From the NCBI RefSeq assembly GCF_900111895.1, contig NZ_FOKB01000001.1, positions 1,059,177 to 1,123,176 of the forward strand: DNA of 64,000 nucleotides. The letters are read 5' to 3'. The notes beneath the pieces are model-generated. The model saw only the letters and a program-made list of their open reading frames with translations, was not told where the DNA came from and did no database searches. Position numbers and translations under genes: made by a program. Every line of letters begins with the position of its first letter. Position 1 is the first letter of the stretch. The stretch comes from Pseudomonas simiae. GTDB taxonomy: Bacteria > Pseudomonadota > Gammaproteobacteria > Pseudomonadales > Pseudomonadaceae. Positions 8,798 through 16,200 of this stretch are shown in pieces.

Positions 8798-9357
8798 ACA
8801 AAGAAAATCCACACCGGGCTTCGGTCCTGCAGCACGTCAGCCAGAACGTTCGTCGCCTGCGCCACGCCGCCGACCTGAGCCAGACCGCACTTTCGGAAAA
8901 ATCCGGGGTCAGCCGGCGCATGCTGGTGGCCATCGAGGCAGGGGAAAAGAATGTCAGCTTGTCCACCCTCGACCGTGTCGCCGAAGCGTTGGACGTAGCC
9001 TTCAGTGACCTGATCCAGGCCCCGGATGCGCCTGACCACAGCCGCATCAACGAACTGGCCTGGGCGGGTGAAATTCCGGGGAGCAAAGCGGTGCTGTTGG
9101 CCAAGGCCACGGCGCGGCGTGAGGTCGAATTATGGGAAATGCAACTGGAGCCAGGTGATCGCTACAGTCCCGACCCCGACCCGGATGGCTGGAGCGTGCA
9201 GCTATTTGTATTCGAAGGCTGCCTCACATTGCTGGTGGGCGATGAAGAGAAGCGCGTTGCCGCGGGTGAGTTTTATATGTTCGCCAGCCGTCACGTCCAT
9301 GGCTATCGCAATGACGGCGATGTGGCTGTGCGGTTTGTGCGCAACGTGGTGATCTAA
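8794..9357 (+). CDS. XRE-family regulator with C-terminal cupin domain
   Basis: A 187-residue transcription factor. Residues about 12-66 form an XRE helix-turn-helix (V-R-R-L-R-x-A-A-D-L-S-Q-T-A-L-S-E-K-S-G-V-S, then I-E-A-G-E-K-N-V-S-L-S-T-L-D-R-V-A-E-A-L). The C-terminal half is a small cupin (L-E-P-G-D-R-Y, F-E-G-C-L-T-L-L-V-G-D-E-E, A-G-E-F-Y-M-F, H-V-H-G-Y) that probably senses a ligand. The GTG at 8794 is the first start that gives a normal N-terminus. Family members of this architecture often repress an adjacent transporter or catabolic gene; here that would be the divergent DMT exporter. The GTG overlaps one of two similar palindromes, suggesting autoregulation. Confidence 0.85.
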   Translation: MHKENPHRASVLQHVSQNVRRLRHAADLSQTALSEKSGVSRRMLVAIEAGEKNVSLSTLDRVAEALDVAFSDLIQAPDAPDHSRINELAWAGEIPGSKAVLLAKATARREVELWEMQLEPGDRYSPDPDPDGWSVQLFVFEGCLTLLVGDEEKRVAAGEFYMFASRHVHGYRNDGDVAVRFVRNVVI

Positions 9358-9458
9358 CTGTTCACCCGGCAACAGTGGATGGACACTTTGCTGGTTTGAA
9401 CTACGCGCTACTGCGCTTAATTGCCAGCAACTCGCTGATTTTATTGGCGATTAGATTC

Positions 9459-9474
9459 AGGCACGACTCCTGCA
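9459..9474 (+). promoter_or_regulatory. Sigma-54-type -24/-12 promoter
   Basis: The sequence aGGCACGactccTGCa has GG and GC elements exactly ten bases apart and GGCACG at -24, close to the consensus TGGCACG-N4-TTGCW. It lies about 40 bases upstream of the SfnB-like gene, leaving a leader of roughly 27 bases that carries a GGAG ribosome-binding site. Sfn genes of pseudomonads are controlled by the sigma-54-dependent activator SfnR, which fits, but no activator gene is in the window. An inverted GCGC-N4-GCGC at 9405-9416 could be part of an upstream activator site. Confidence 0.6.
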
Positions 9475-9511
9475 ATCACTCCAGTATCCCCTCGGAGCCT
9501 GGAGTCGGCCC

Positions 9512-10708
9512 ATGTCAGCCCACCCTCAACACCCTGCCCATGTCATCCGCTCGGACGCGGAAGCCATCGAAGTCGCCACGCGCCTGGCCGCACGTTTTGC
9601 CGTCGACGCCAGCGCGCGCGACCGTGAGCGTCGCCTGCCGGTGGCCGAACTCGACGAATTCTCTGCCAGCGGCCTGTGGGGCATCACCATTCCCAAAGAG
9701 TACGGCGGCGCAGGAGTGTCCTATGTGACGGTCGCCGAGGTGATCAAATTGATCTCCGCCGCCGACCCGTCCCTGGGGCAGATCCCGCAGAACCACTTGG
9801 GCGTGGTGGACATCCTGCTGCAAACGGCCACAGAGGCACAAAAGCAGCACTACTTCGGCAAAGTCCTCCAGGGCTACCGCTTCGGCAACGCCTTCTCCGA
9901 AGCCAAGAGCAAAAACGCCGGCACCTTCGACACGCAGATTCGCTTCCACGGTGAAACCGCGCAAATCAACGGCGAGAAGTTCTACTGCACCGGCGCGCTG
10001 TTTGCCCATATCGTGCCGACGGTCGGCAATAACGAACACGGCCAGGCGTTCATTGGCTTTGTCGAGCGCGATGCACCAGGCCTGACCGTGATCGACAATT
10101 GGGATGGCTTTGGTCAGCGCACCACCGCCAGCGGCGGCGTGACCCTCGATGGCGTCACCGTGCCGTTGAGCGCGGTAGTCCCTGCGCACCTGGCCTTCGA
10201 TCAACCCACGGCCGATGGCCCGATCTCGCAAATTATCCAGGCTGCCGTCGATACCGGCATCGCCCTCGGCGCCCTTGAGCAGGCGAAGATTTTCGCGCGC
10301 CAGGCACGCCCATGGATCGACAGCCAGCAGGATCACGGCTGGCAAGACCCGTTCACCATCGCCGCCATCGGCGACCTGGAATGGCGGGTGCACGGCACCG
10401 AAGCCATCCTCGCCAAGGCCGGCCAGGCGGTGGACCGCGCCCTTGCCGAGCCGAGTGAAGACTCCGTCGCCCATGCCTCGCTGGTCGTCGCCCAGGCCAA
10501 AGTGTTGTCCGCCGAAACCGCCTTGCTCGCCAGCAGCAAACTCTTCGAACTGGCCGGCACCCGCTCGGTCACCGGCAAGCACAACCTCGACCGTTTCTGG
10601 CGCAATGCGCGCACCCACACCCTGCACGACCCGGCCCGCTGGAAATATCACCTGATCGGTAATTTCGTGCTCAACGGCGTGAAACCCGCGCGCCACGCCT
10701 GGAACTAA
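9512..10708 (+). CDS. SfnB-family acyl-CoA-dehydrogenase-like flavoprotein
   Basis: A 398-residue protein of the acyl-CoA dehydrogenase fold, of the SfnB/DszC-like branch involved in sulfur acquisition. The N-terminal helical domain includes G-L-W-G-I-T-I-P-K-E-Y-G-G-A-G-V-S. The middle has F-G-N-A-F-S-E-A and the flavin-binding G-Q-R-T-T-A-S-G-G-V. The C-terminal helices end with F-W-R-N-A-R-T-H-T-L-H-D-P-A-R-W-K-Y, the usual SfnB ending. Such enzymes use reduced flavin to oxidise organosulfur compounds. It opens a gene cluster with a flavin monooxygenase and a branched-chain-type ABC transporter, behind a sigma-54-like promoter. The exact substrate is unknown. The ATG at 9512 has GGAG seven bases upstream. 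Confidence 0.8.
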   Translation: MSAHPQHPAHVIRSDAEAIEVATRLAARFAVDASARDRERRLPVAELDEFSASGLWGITIPKEYGGAGVSYVTVAEVIKLISAADPSLGQIPQNHLGVVDILLQTATEAQKQHYFGKVLQGYRFGNAFSEAKSKNAGTFDTQIRFHGETAQINGEKFYCTGALFAHIVPTVGNNEHGQAFIGFVERDAPGLTVIDNWDGFGQRTTASGGVTLDGVTVPLSAVVPAHLAFDQPTADGPISQIIQAAVDTGIALGALEQAKIFARQARPWIDSQQDHGWQDPFTIAAIGDLEWRVHGTEAILAKAGQAVDRALAEPSEDSVAHASLVVAQAKVLSAETALLASSKLFELAGTRSVTGKHNLDRFWRNARTHTLHDPARWKYHLIGNFVLNGVKPARHAWN

Positions 10709-10719
10709 GGAGCTTAACC

Positions 10720-11046
10720 ATGACCGCACTGAGCCTTGCGCGCCAACTCTTGGACAGCACCCGCCGGCATGTCGAGAAAAGCGCTGACCCTTACGTGATC
10801 AGCCGCTTTGGCGACTTACAGATCCGCGTCGATGTCGCCGCTGCCCTGTTGGAACGCGCCGAAACCCACCCCAGCCCGGTGGCCGCCACCGAAGCGCAAA
10901 TTGCCGCCGCCGAAGCCCTGATCGCCGCGAGCAACGCCGAATTCGAACTCACCGGACAACGCACCGCACTGCCGTCGACCCTCGACGACCCGCTGCGCTG
11001 GAAATACCAGGTCGTCGGCAATTATCACCTCAACGGAGTGCTTTGA
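10720..11046 (+). CDS. Small protein resembling the C-terminal domain of SfnB-like enzymes
   Basis: A 108-residue protein that aligns by eye with the last ~110 residues of the preceding SfnB-like enzyme. G-D-L-Q-I-R-V matches G-D-L-E-W-R-V, and the endings T-L-D-D-P-L-R-W-K-Y-Q-V-V-G-N-Y and T-L-H-D-P-A-R-W-K-Y-H-L-I-G-N-F are clearly homologous. It lacks the N-terminal and flavin-binding domains, so it cannot be a complete dehydrogenase. Its start is 11 bases after the upstream stop, with AAGGAG before it, and its stop TGA shares one base with the ATG of the monooxygenase gene, so it is translated as part of the operon. It may be a structural or regulatory partner of one of the flavoproteins, or a partial gene duplication kept in frame. 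Confidence 0.75.
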   Translation: MTALSLARQLLDSTRRHVEKSADPYVISRFGDLQIRVDVAAALLERAETHPSPVAATEAQIAAAEALIAASNAEFELTGQRTALPSTLDDPLRWKYQVVGNYHLNGVL

Positions 11047-12425
11047 TGTCCCGTGAAATCCGCTTGAATGCCTTCGACATGAATTGTGTCGGCCACCAAT
11101 CCCCGGGACTGTGGGCCCATCCGCGTGACCGTTCGTGGCAGTACAAGGATTTGGAATACTGGACCGACCTGGCGAAAATCCTCGAACGAGGCAAGTTCGA
11201 CGGCCTGTTTATCGCCGACGTGCTCGGTATTTATGACGTCTACAACGGCAACGGCGATGCGGCGATTCGCCAGGCCGCGCAGGTGCCGGTCAATGATCCG
11301 CTGTCGCTGATCGCGCCGATGGCCTTGGTCACCGAGCATCTGGGTTTTGGCCTCACCGCTTCGCTGTCCTTTGAGCATCCGTACCCGTTCGCCCGCCGTC
11401 TCTCCACCCTCGACCACCTGACCAAGGGCCGTGTCGGCTGGAACATCGTCACCTCCTACCTGGAAAGCGGCGCCAAGAATCTCGGGCAGCAAGCCCAGAC
11501 CGAACACGACGCGCGCTACGACTACGCCGAGGAATACCTGGAGGTTTGCTACAAACTCTGGGAGGGAAGTTGGGAGGAGGGCGCCGTCTTGCGTGACCGC
11601 GAGCGCCGAATTTTCAGCGACCCGAGCAAGATCCACGAAATCCGCCATGTCGGCAAACACTTCCAGGTGCCCGGCATTCACCTCTGCGAGCCGTCGCCGC
11701 AGCGCACACCGGTGCTCTACCAGGCTGGTGCGTCCAGCCGTGGCAAGCAGTTTGCCGCTGAACAGGCCGAGTGCGTATTCGTCGCCGCGCCCTCCAAGGT
11801 GCTGCTGAAAAAGACGGTCGCCGACATCCGCCGCCGCGCCGCCGAAGCCGGGCGGGATCCGCAGAAGATCCTGATCTTCAACCTGCAGACGGTGATCGTC
11901 GGTGAGACCGACGCCAAGGCCAAGGCCAAGTTTGACGAATACAAATCCTACGTCAGCTACGAAGGCGCGATGGCGCTGATCTCTGGCTGGACCGGTATCG
12001 ACTTCAGCCAGTTCAAGCCTGATGAACCGCTCAAGCACGTGCACACCAACGCGATTCAATCGGCGGTGGAAGCCTTCTCCACGGCGGACCCGAACAAAGT
12101 CTGGACGCCAAACGAACTGGCCGATTGGGTCGGCATCGGCGGTTTTGGCCCGCTGTTTGTCGGCGGCCCGGAAACCGTGGCGGACCTGTTGCAGGAATGG
12201 GTCGAAGAGACCGATGTCGACGGCTTCAACCTAGCCTATGCACTGACCCATGAAACCTTCATCGACGCCGTGGACCTGCTGGTGCCGGAGTTGCAGAAGC
12301 GTGGTGTGTACAAGACCGAATACGCCCAGGGCACCTTGCGCGAGAAGTTGTTTGGCGACGGTGCGAGGTTGGCCTCTAACCATCCTGGCGCCAGCTACCG
12401 CGACCTCAAAGCCACCCGTCTCTGA
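11046..12425 (+). CDS. NtaA/SnaA/DszA-family FMN-dependent monooxygenase
   Basis: A 459-residue protein of the bacterial luciferase-like class, the branch containing nitrilotriacetate monooxygenase NtaA, pristinamycin SnaA and dibenzothiophene sulfone DszA. Diagnostic segments are W-x-Y-K-D-L-E-Y-W near residue 38, G-K-F-D-G-L-F-I-A-D, N-D-P-L-S-L-I-A-P-M-A, T-K-G-R-V-G-W-N-I-V-T-S-Y-L-E-S-G-A-K-N and Q-A-G-A-S-S-R-G-K-Q-F-A-A. It would use FMNH2 and O2 to cleave a C-N or C-S bond; the reductase is not in the window. The ATG at 11046 overlaps the previous stop by one base and has GGAG seven bases upstream. Neighbouring SfnB-like and transporter genes suggest organosulfur or similar scavenging. 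Confidence 0.87.
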   Translation: MSREIRLNAFDMNCVGHQSPGLWAHPRDRSWQYKDLEYWTDLAKILERGKFDGLFIADVLGIYDVYNGNGDAAIRQAAQVPVNDPLSLIAPMALVTEHLGFGLTASLSFEHPYPFARRLSTLDHLTKGRVGWNIVTSYLESGAKNLGQQAQTEHDARYDYAEEYLEVCYKLWEGSWEEGAVLRDRERRIFSDPSKIHEIRHVGKHFQVPGIHLCEPSPQRTPVLYQAGASSRGKQFAAEQAECVFVAAPSKVLLKKTVADIRRRAAEAGRDPQKILIFNLQTVIVGETDAKAKAKFDEYKSYVSYEGAMALISGWTGIDFSQFKPDEPLKHVHTNAIQSAVEAFSTADPNKVWTPNELADWVGIGGFGPLFVGGPETVADLLQEWVEETDVDGFNLAYALTHETFIDAVDLLVPELQKRGVYKTEYAQGTLREKLFGDGARLASNHPGASYRDLKATRL

Positions 12426-12444
12426 TTGAAACACCTCGGTCAAT

Positions 12445-12470
12445 GTGGGAGCAGGCACGCCAGCTCCCAC
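12445..12470. repeat. Short REP-like hairpin
   Basis: GTGGGAGC at 12445-12452 and GCTCCCAC at 12463-12470 form an eight-base-pair stem with a ten-base loop. It lies in the 124-base gap between the monooxygenase and the AMP-binding-like gene, the largest gap inside this cluster. It may modulate read-through or mRNA stability between the enzyme half and the transporter half. Confidence 0.65.
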
Positions 12471-12549
12471 CGTTTGATCTTTATTGTTTGATCGATACCC
12501 GCCAGCGGACCACCGCACGCACACCACCCAATAGGAGCAACCCCCCCCT

Positions 12550-13452
12550 ATGAGCGTGCACGAACTCAAACGTCCGCTGGTCCTGGAATGGCCCGCGGAA
12601 CTCCTCGGCAACCTGCCCAAGGCGCTGGAACAACTGCAGCACTGGGCGCAGATCACGCCGCTGCACACCGCCCTGCGCCACAAGCGCCAGGGGCAGTGGT
12701 ACGCGTGGCGCTGGATTGACGCATTGCGTGACGTCGAGCGCCTGGCCGATGGCTTGCGCCAGCAAGGTTTCGGCGAGCACTCGCGGCTGGCCCTGAGCGG
12801 TGCGTTCGAGCCGAACCTGTTGTTGCTGGCGCTGGCGGCGCAATCCATCGGCGGGCAGGTCCTGACCCTGGCCGATGACCTGGAACCCGAGGCGCTCCAG
12901 CCGCACCTGTGGCGCATTCGCCCCACCCATGCTTATGTGCAGAACCGCCAGACCGTGCGCCATTGGCAGTCGGCCAATTTGTTGGACTTCGTCCAATTGC
13001 TCGGTCCGTTGGCGCCCGCGCAACACCTCGCACGTTGGTGGCACCCCACAGGCGAAACTTCATTGTGGAGCGAAGAGGGCACCCATTGGCAGGGCGGCCT
13101 GGCGGTGGTCCTGGAGCAGTGGCTGAACAGCGGCCATGGCCTGGCCTTTCCGGAAAGCCTGGCGTCGGCGCGACGTGATCGCAGTGAAGTCGCTCCCACC
13201 GGCCTGCTGTTGTCGCCCGCACGCCTGCAGCACTTGGCCGACGAGATCGAAAGCCGCCTGGCGCCCCACGGCACCTGGCGTCGGCGCCTCTGCGACTGGG
13301 CCATCGCCCATCCTCAAAGCGGCCTGCGTCGCCTGCTGAAAAACCGCGTGCGCAAACTCCTGGGTTTCCAGCGACTGGCGTATATCTGGCAACCCGTCAA
13401 ATCCACCCCTTCGCCGGCGTGGCTGGCGGAATTCAAGCGGGACATCGCATGA
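12550..13452 (+). CDS. Degenerate AMP-binding (acyl-CoA-synthetase-like) protein
   Basis: A 300-residue protein resembling the N-terminal part of long-chain acyl-CoA synthetases: W-A-Q-I-T-P-L-H-T-A-L-R-H-K, G-Q-W-Y-A-W-R-W-I-D-A, D-G-L-R-Q-Q-G-F-G-E-H-S-R-L-A-L-S-G-A-F-E, and later L-A-F-P-E-S-L-A-S-A-R-R-D-R. The ATP-binding P-loop-like motif (T/S-G-T-T-G-x-P-K) and all the C-terminal adenylation motifs are absent, and the family normally has 550-650 residues, so adenylation activity is not expected. It overlaps the next gene, an ABC ATPase, by four bases, so it is translated with the transporter. Some related ABC loci carry a full synthetase at this position; this copy may keep a binding or scaffold role. 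A run of eight C's lies between AGGAG and the ATG. Confidence 0.65.
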   Translation: MSVHELKRPLVLEWPAELLGNLPKALEQLQHWAQITPLHTALRHKRQGQWYAWRWIDALRDVERLADGLRQQGFGEHSRLALSGAFEPNLLLLALAAQSIGGQVLTLADDLEPEALQPHLWRIRPTHAYVQNRQTVRHWQSANLLDFVQLLGPLAPAQHLARWWHPTGETSLWSEEGTHWQGGLAVVLEQWLNSGHGLAFPESLASARRDRSEVAPTGLLLSPARLQHLADEIESRLAPHGTWRRRLCDWAIAHPQSGLRRLLKNRVRKLLGFQRLAYIWQPVKSTPSPAWLAEFKRDIA

Positions 13453-14222
13453 GCCAGGCCATTCTCCAAGTGCGGGATATTTCGCTGTCGTTCAAGGGCG
13501 TCAAGGCGATCAATGCCTTGTCCTTCGAGGTGGCGCGCGGCGAAATCTGCGCGCTGATCGGGCCCAATGGTGCCGGTAAAAGCTCGCTGCTCAACGTGCT
13601 CAATGGTGTGTATCGCTTCGACGCCGGCGAGATCGTCTTCGAAGACCAGCACTTCCACCGCATCGACCCCTTGGGGGCCGCGCGCCGGGGCATTGGCCGC
13701 ACCTTCCAGAACAACGCGCTGTTCAAGAAGATGAGCGTGCTCGACAACATTCTCACCGGCCTGTCGCGCCACATGCGCAGCAGCGTTATCGAACAGGCCC
13801 TGGGCTTGCCCCGCGCACGCCGAGAAGCCGAAGCATTCCGGCTGCGGGCCCAGGGCATTCTCGAATTCCTTGAGCTGCAAGCCCATCGCGATGTGTTGGT
13901 GGGCAACCTGTCCTACGGCCTGCAAAAGCGCGTGGAACTCGGCCGGGCGTTGATCGCAGGGCCGAGCCTGTTGCTGCTGGATGAGCCCATGGCTGGCATG
14001 AATGCCGAAGAAAAACAGGAAATGGCGCGCTTCGTCGCCGACGTAAACCGCGACCTCGGCACTACCGTGGTGTTGATCGAACACGACATGGGCGTGGTGA
14101 TGGGCCTGTCCGACCATGTGGTGGTGCTCGATTACGGGCGCAAGGTCGGCGACGGCACACCAGCCGACGTGCAGGCCAATCCCGAGGTGATCGCGGCCTA
14201 CCTGGGAGTTGTAAACGCATGA
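13449..14222 (+). CDS. Branched-chain-type ABC transporter ATP-binding protein (LivG-like)
   Basis: A 257-residue ABC ATPase. Walker A G-P-N-G-A-G-K-S-S is at about 38-46, the Q-loop is in T-F-Q-N-N, the signature L-S-Y-G-L-Q-K-R-V-E is at about 154 and Walker B L-L-L-L-D-E-P-M-A-G-M is at about 174. The M-N-A-E-E-K region and length are typical of LivG-type subunits of the HAAT family. I set the start at the ATG 13449, which overlaps the upstream stop (ATGA); a frame-extended upstream ATG at 13419 lies inside the preceding gene. It overlaps the next permease gene by four bases. With LivH-, LivM-, LivK- and LivF-like neighbours it forms a complete importer. The substrate need not be an amino acid. 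Confidence 0.9.
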   Translation: MSQAILQVRDISLSFKGVKAINALSFEVARGEICALIGPNGAGKSSLLNVLNGVYRFDAGEIVFEDQHFHRIDPLGAARRGIGRTFQNNALFKKMSVLDNILTGLSRHMRSSVIEQALGLPRARREAEAFRLRAQGILEFLELQAHRDVLVGNLSYGLQKRVELGRALIAGPSLLLLDEPMAGMNAEEKQEMARFVADVNRDLGTTVVLIEHDMGVVMGLSDHVVVLDYGRKVGDGTPADVQANPEVIAAYLGVVNA

Positions 14223-15100
14223 CGTTCTTCTTCGAAACCCTGCTCGGCGGCCTGCTCGCCGGCACCATGTACTCGCTGGTTGCCATCGGCTTCGTGCTGA
14301 TCTACAAGGCCAGTGGTGTGTTCAATTTCGCCCAGGGCTCGATGCTGCTGTTTGCCGCGCTGACATTCGTCAGCCTGCATGACCAAGGCGTGCCGTTTGC
14401 CCTGGCGCTGCTGGTGACAGTGATCGTGATGATCGTCGGCGCCTTGCTCATCGAACGTTTGGTGCTGCGGCCGCTGGTAAACCGTTCGCAAATCACCCTG
14501 TTTATGGCCACATTGGGCCTGTCGTTCATTATCGAAGGCCTGGCCCAGGGCTTGATGGGTTCCCAGGTGCGCGCCCTTGACCTGGGCATCGACGACGTGC
14601 CGCTGTTCGTTGGCCCGCTGATGCTCAGCCAGTTCGACCTGATCGCTGCCGCCGCCGCTGTGGTGCTGGTGACCGTGCTGGCGCTGCTGTTCAACAAGAC
14701 CCGCATCGGTGTGTCGCTGCGTGCGGTGGCGGATGACACCACGGCGGCGCTGTCCATCGGCATCAACCTCAACCGCATCTGGCAGATCGTCTGGGCGGTG
14801 GCGGGCATCGTCGGGCTGGTGGCTGGCCTGCTGTGGGGCGCGCGCCAGGGCGTACAGTTTTCCTTGTCGCTGGTGGTGCTCAAGGCTTTGCCGGTGCTGA
14901 TCATCGGCGGGTTTACCTCGATTGGCGGGGCGATTGTCGGCGGGCTGATTGTCGGCGCGGCGGAGAACCTCGCCGAGGTGTACATCGGCCCATTGATTGG
15001 CGGCGGCATCACGCCGTGGTTCGCCTATGTATTGGCCCTGGCCTTCCTGTATATCCGTCCCGCCGGCCTGTTCGGCGAGCGCGCCATCGAGCGAGTCTGA
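14219..15100 (+). CDS. Branched-chain-type ABC transporter permease (LivH-like)
   Basis: A 293-residue inner-membrane protein with about eight hydrophobic helices. Typical LivH features are G-T-M-Y-S-L-V-A-I-G-F-V-L-I-Y-K-A-S-G-V-F-N-F-A-Q-G near the N-terminus, V-L-R-P-L-V-N-R in the first cytoplasmic loop, and the EAA-like segment S-L-R-A-V-A-D-D-T-T-A-A-L-S-I-G-I. It follows the LivG-like gene with a four-base overlap and is followed four bases later by the LivM-like gene. It forms half of the transmembrane channel. Confidence 0.9.
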   Translation: MTFFFETLLGGLLAGTMYSLVAIGFVLIYKASGVFNFAQGSMLLFAALTFVSLHDQGVPFALALLVTVIVMIVGALLIERLVLRPLVNRSQITLFMATLGLSFIIEGLAQGLMGSQVRALDLGIDDVPLFVGPLMLSQFDLIAAAAAVVLVTVLALLFNKTRIGVSLRAVADDTTAALSIGINLNRIWQIVWAVAGIVGLVAGLLWGARQGVQFSLSLVVLKALPVLIIGGFTSIGGAIVGGLIVGAAENLAEVYIGPLIGGGITPWFAYVLALAFLYIRPAGLFGERAIERV

Positions 15101-15104
15101 AACC

Positions 15105-16154
15105 ATGTCGATCCCCGTTGCTCAAGACACCGCGCCGTTGCTGCTGATTCAGCGGCGCATCCCCTGGGCCCTGATCGGCCTGTTGGCGCTGGCCTTTATC
15201 GTGGTGCCGCTGTGGGGCAATGACTATTGGCTGAACGCGATCCTGATCCCGTTCCTGGTGCTGTCGCTGGCCGGGCTGGGCCTGAACCTGCTCACCGGCT
15301 ACACCGGCCAGACCTCAGTGGGGGCGGCCGGCTTCATGGCCGTCGGCGCGTTTGCGACCTATGGGTTTTTGCTGCGCCTGCCGGAGCTGGGGTTGCCGGT
15401 GGCTCTGCTCGGCGGTGGCATCATCAGCGCCTTGGTCGGCCTGCTGTTTGGCCTGCCGAGCTCGCGGATCAAGGGCTTCTACCTGATGGTCACCACCCTG
15501 GCCGCGCAGTTTTTCCTGGAGTGGCTGTTCGTCAAGTTCCCCTGGTTCTACAACTACGGTTCGTCAGGGACCATTTCCGCGCCGAAGCTGGCGCTGTTCG
15601 GTCATGACCTCAACACGCCGTTGGGCCGTTACCTGCTGACCCTGGTCACCGTGCTGCTGTTGACCTGGACCGCGATAAATCTGGTGCGCAGCCAGATCGG
15701 GCGCAACTGGATGGCGATCCGTGACATGGACACCGCCGCCGCCGTGGTCGGCATCCCGGTGGTGCGCTACAAGCGCCTGGCGTTTGCGGTCAGCTCGTTT
15801 TACTTAGGGATTGCCGGCGCGCTGTGGGCCTTTGCCTACCTGGGCACGGCCAGCGCCAGTAGCTTCGATATCAATCGTTCCTTCCAGATCCTGTTCATCA
15901 TCATTATCGGTGGCATGGGCAGCATCGCCGGCAACTTTGTCGGTGCGGCCTTCATCAGCCTGCTGCCGATCTTCCTCAGCCATGCCGGCCAGGCACTCTT
16001 CGGCGGTTCGGTGGATGCGGGGCAGTTGCAGAACCTGCAGAAAATCATCTTTGGCGTGTTGATCATCGTGTTCCTGATCAAGGAACCCGAGGGTTTGATT
16101 CGCCTGTTGCACAACCTGCGTGACCGTGTGCGGCAGTGGCCGCTGCGTTTCTGA
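15105..16154 (+). CDS. Branched-chain-type ABC transporter permease (LivM-like)
   Basis: A 349-residue permease pairing with the LivH-like subunit. It has L-A-G-L-G-L-N-L-L-T-G-Y-T-G-Q-T-S-V-G-A-A-G-F-M-A-V-G-A near residue 60, and the conserved cytoplasmic segment G-R-N-W-M-A-I-R-D-M-D-T-A-A-A-V-V-G-I at about 200, then K-R-L-A-F-A-V-S-S-F-Y. The ATG at 15105 is four bases after the LivH-like stop; upstream in-frame starts lie inside that gene. A 46-base gap separates it from the substrate-binding protein gene. Confidence 0.9.
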   Translation: MSIPVAQDTAPLLLIQRRIPWALIGLLALAFIVVPLWGNDYWLNAILIPFLVLSLAGLGLNLLTGYTGQTSVGAAGFMAVGAFATYGFLLRLPELGLPVALLGGGIISALVGLLFGLPSSRIKGFYLMVTTLAAQFFLEWLFVKFPWFYNYGSSGTISAPKLALFGHDLNTPLGRYLLTLVTVLLLTWTAINLVRSQIGRNWMAIRDMDTAAAVVGIPVVRYKRLAFAVSSFYLGIAGALWAFAYLGTASASSFDINRSFQILFIIIIGGMGSIAGNFVGAAFISLLPIFLSHAGQALFGGSVDAGQLQNLQKIIFGVLIIVFLIKEPEGLIRLLHNLRDRVRQWPLRF

Positions 16155-16200
16155 GCCTTTTCGACTGACTGTTTACTTTACTGACTGATAGAGAGCCCCC

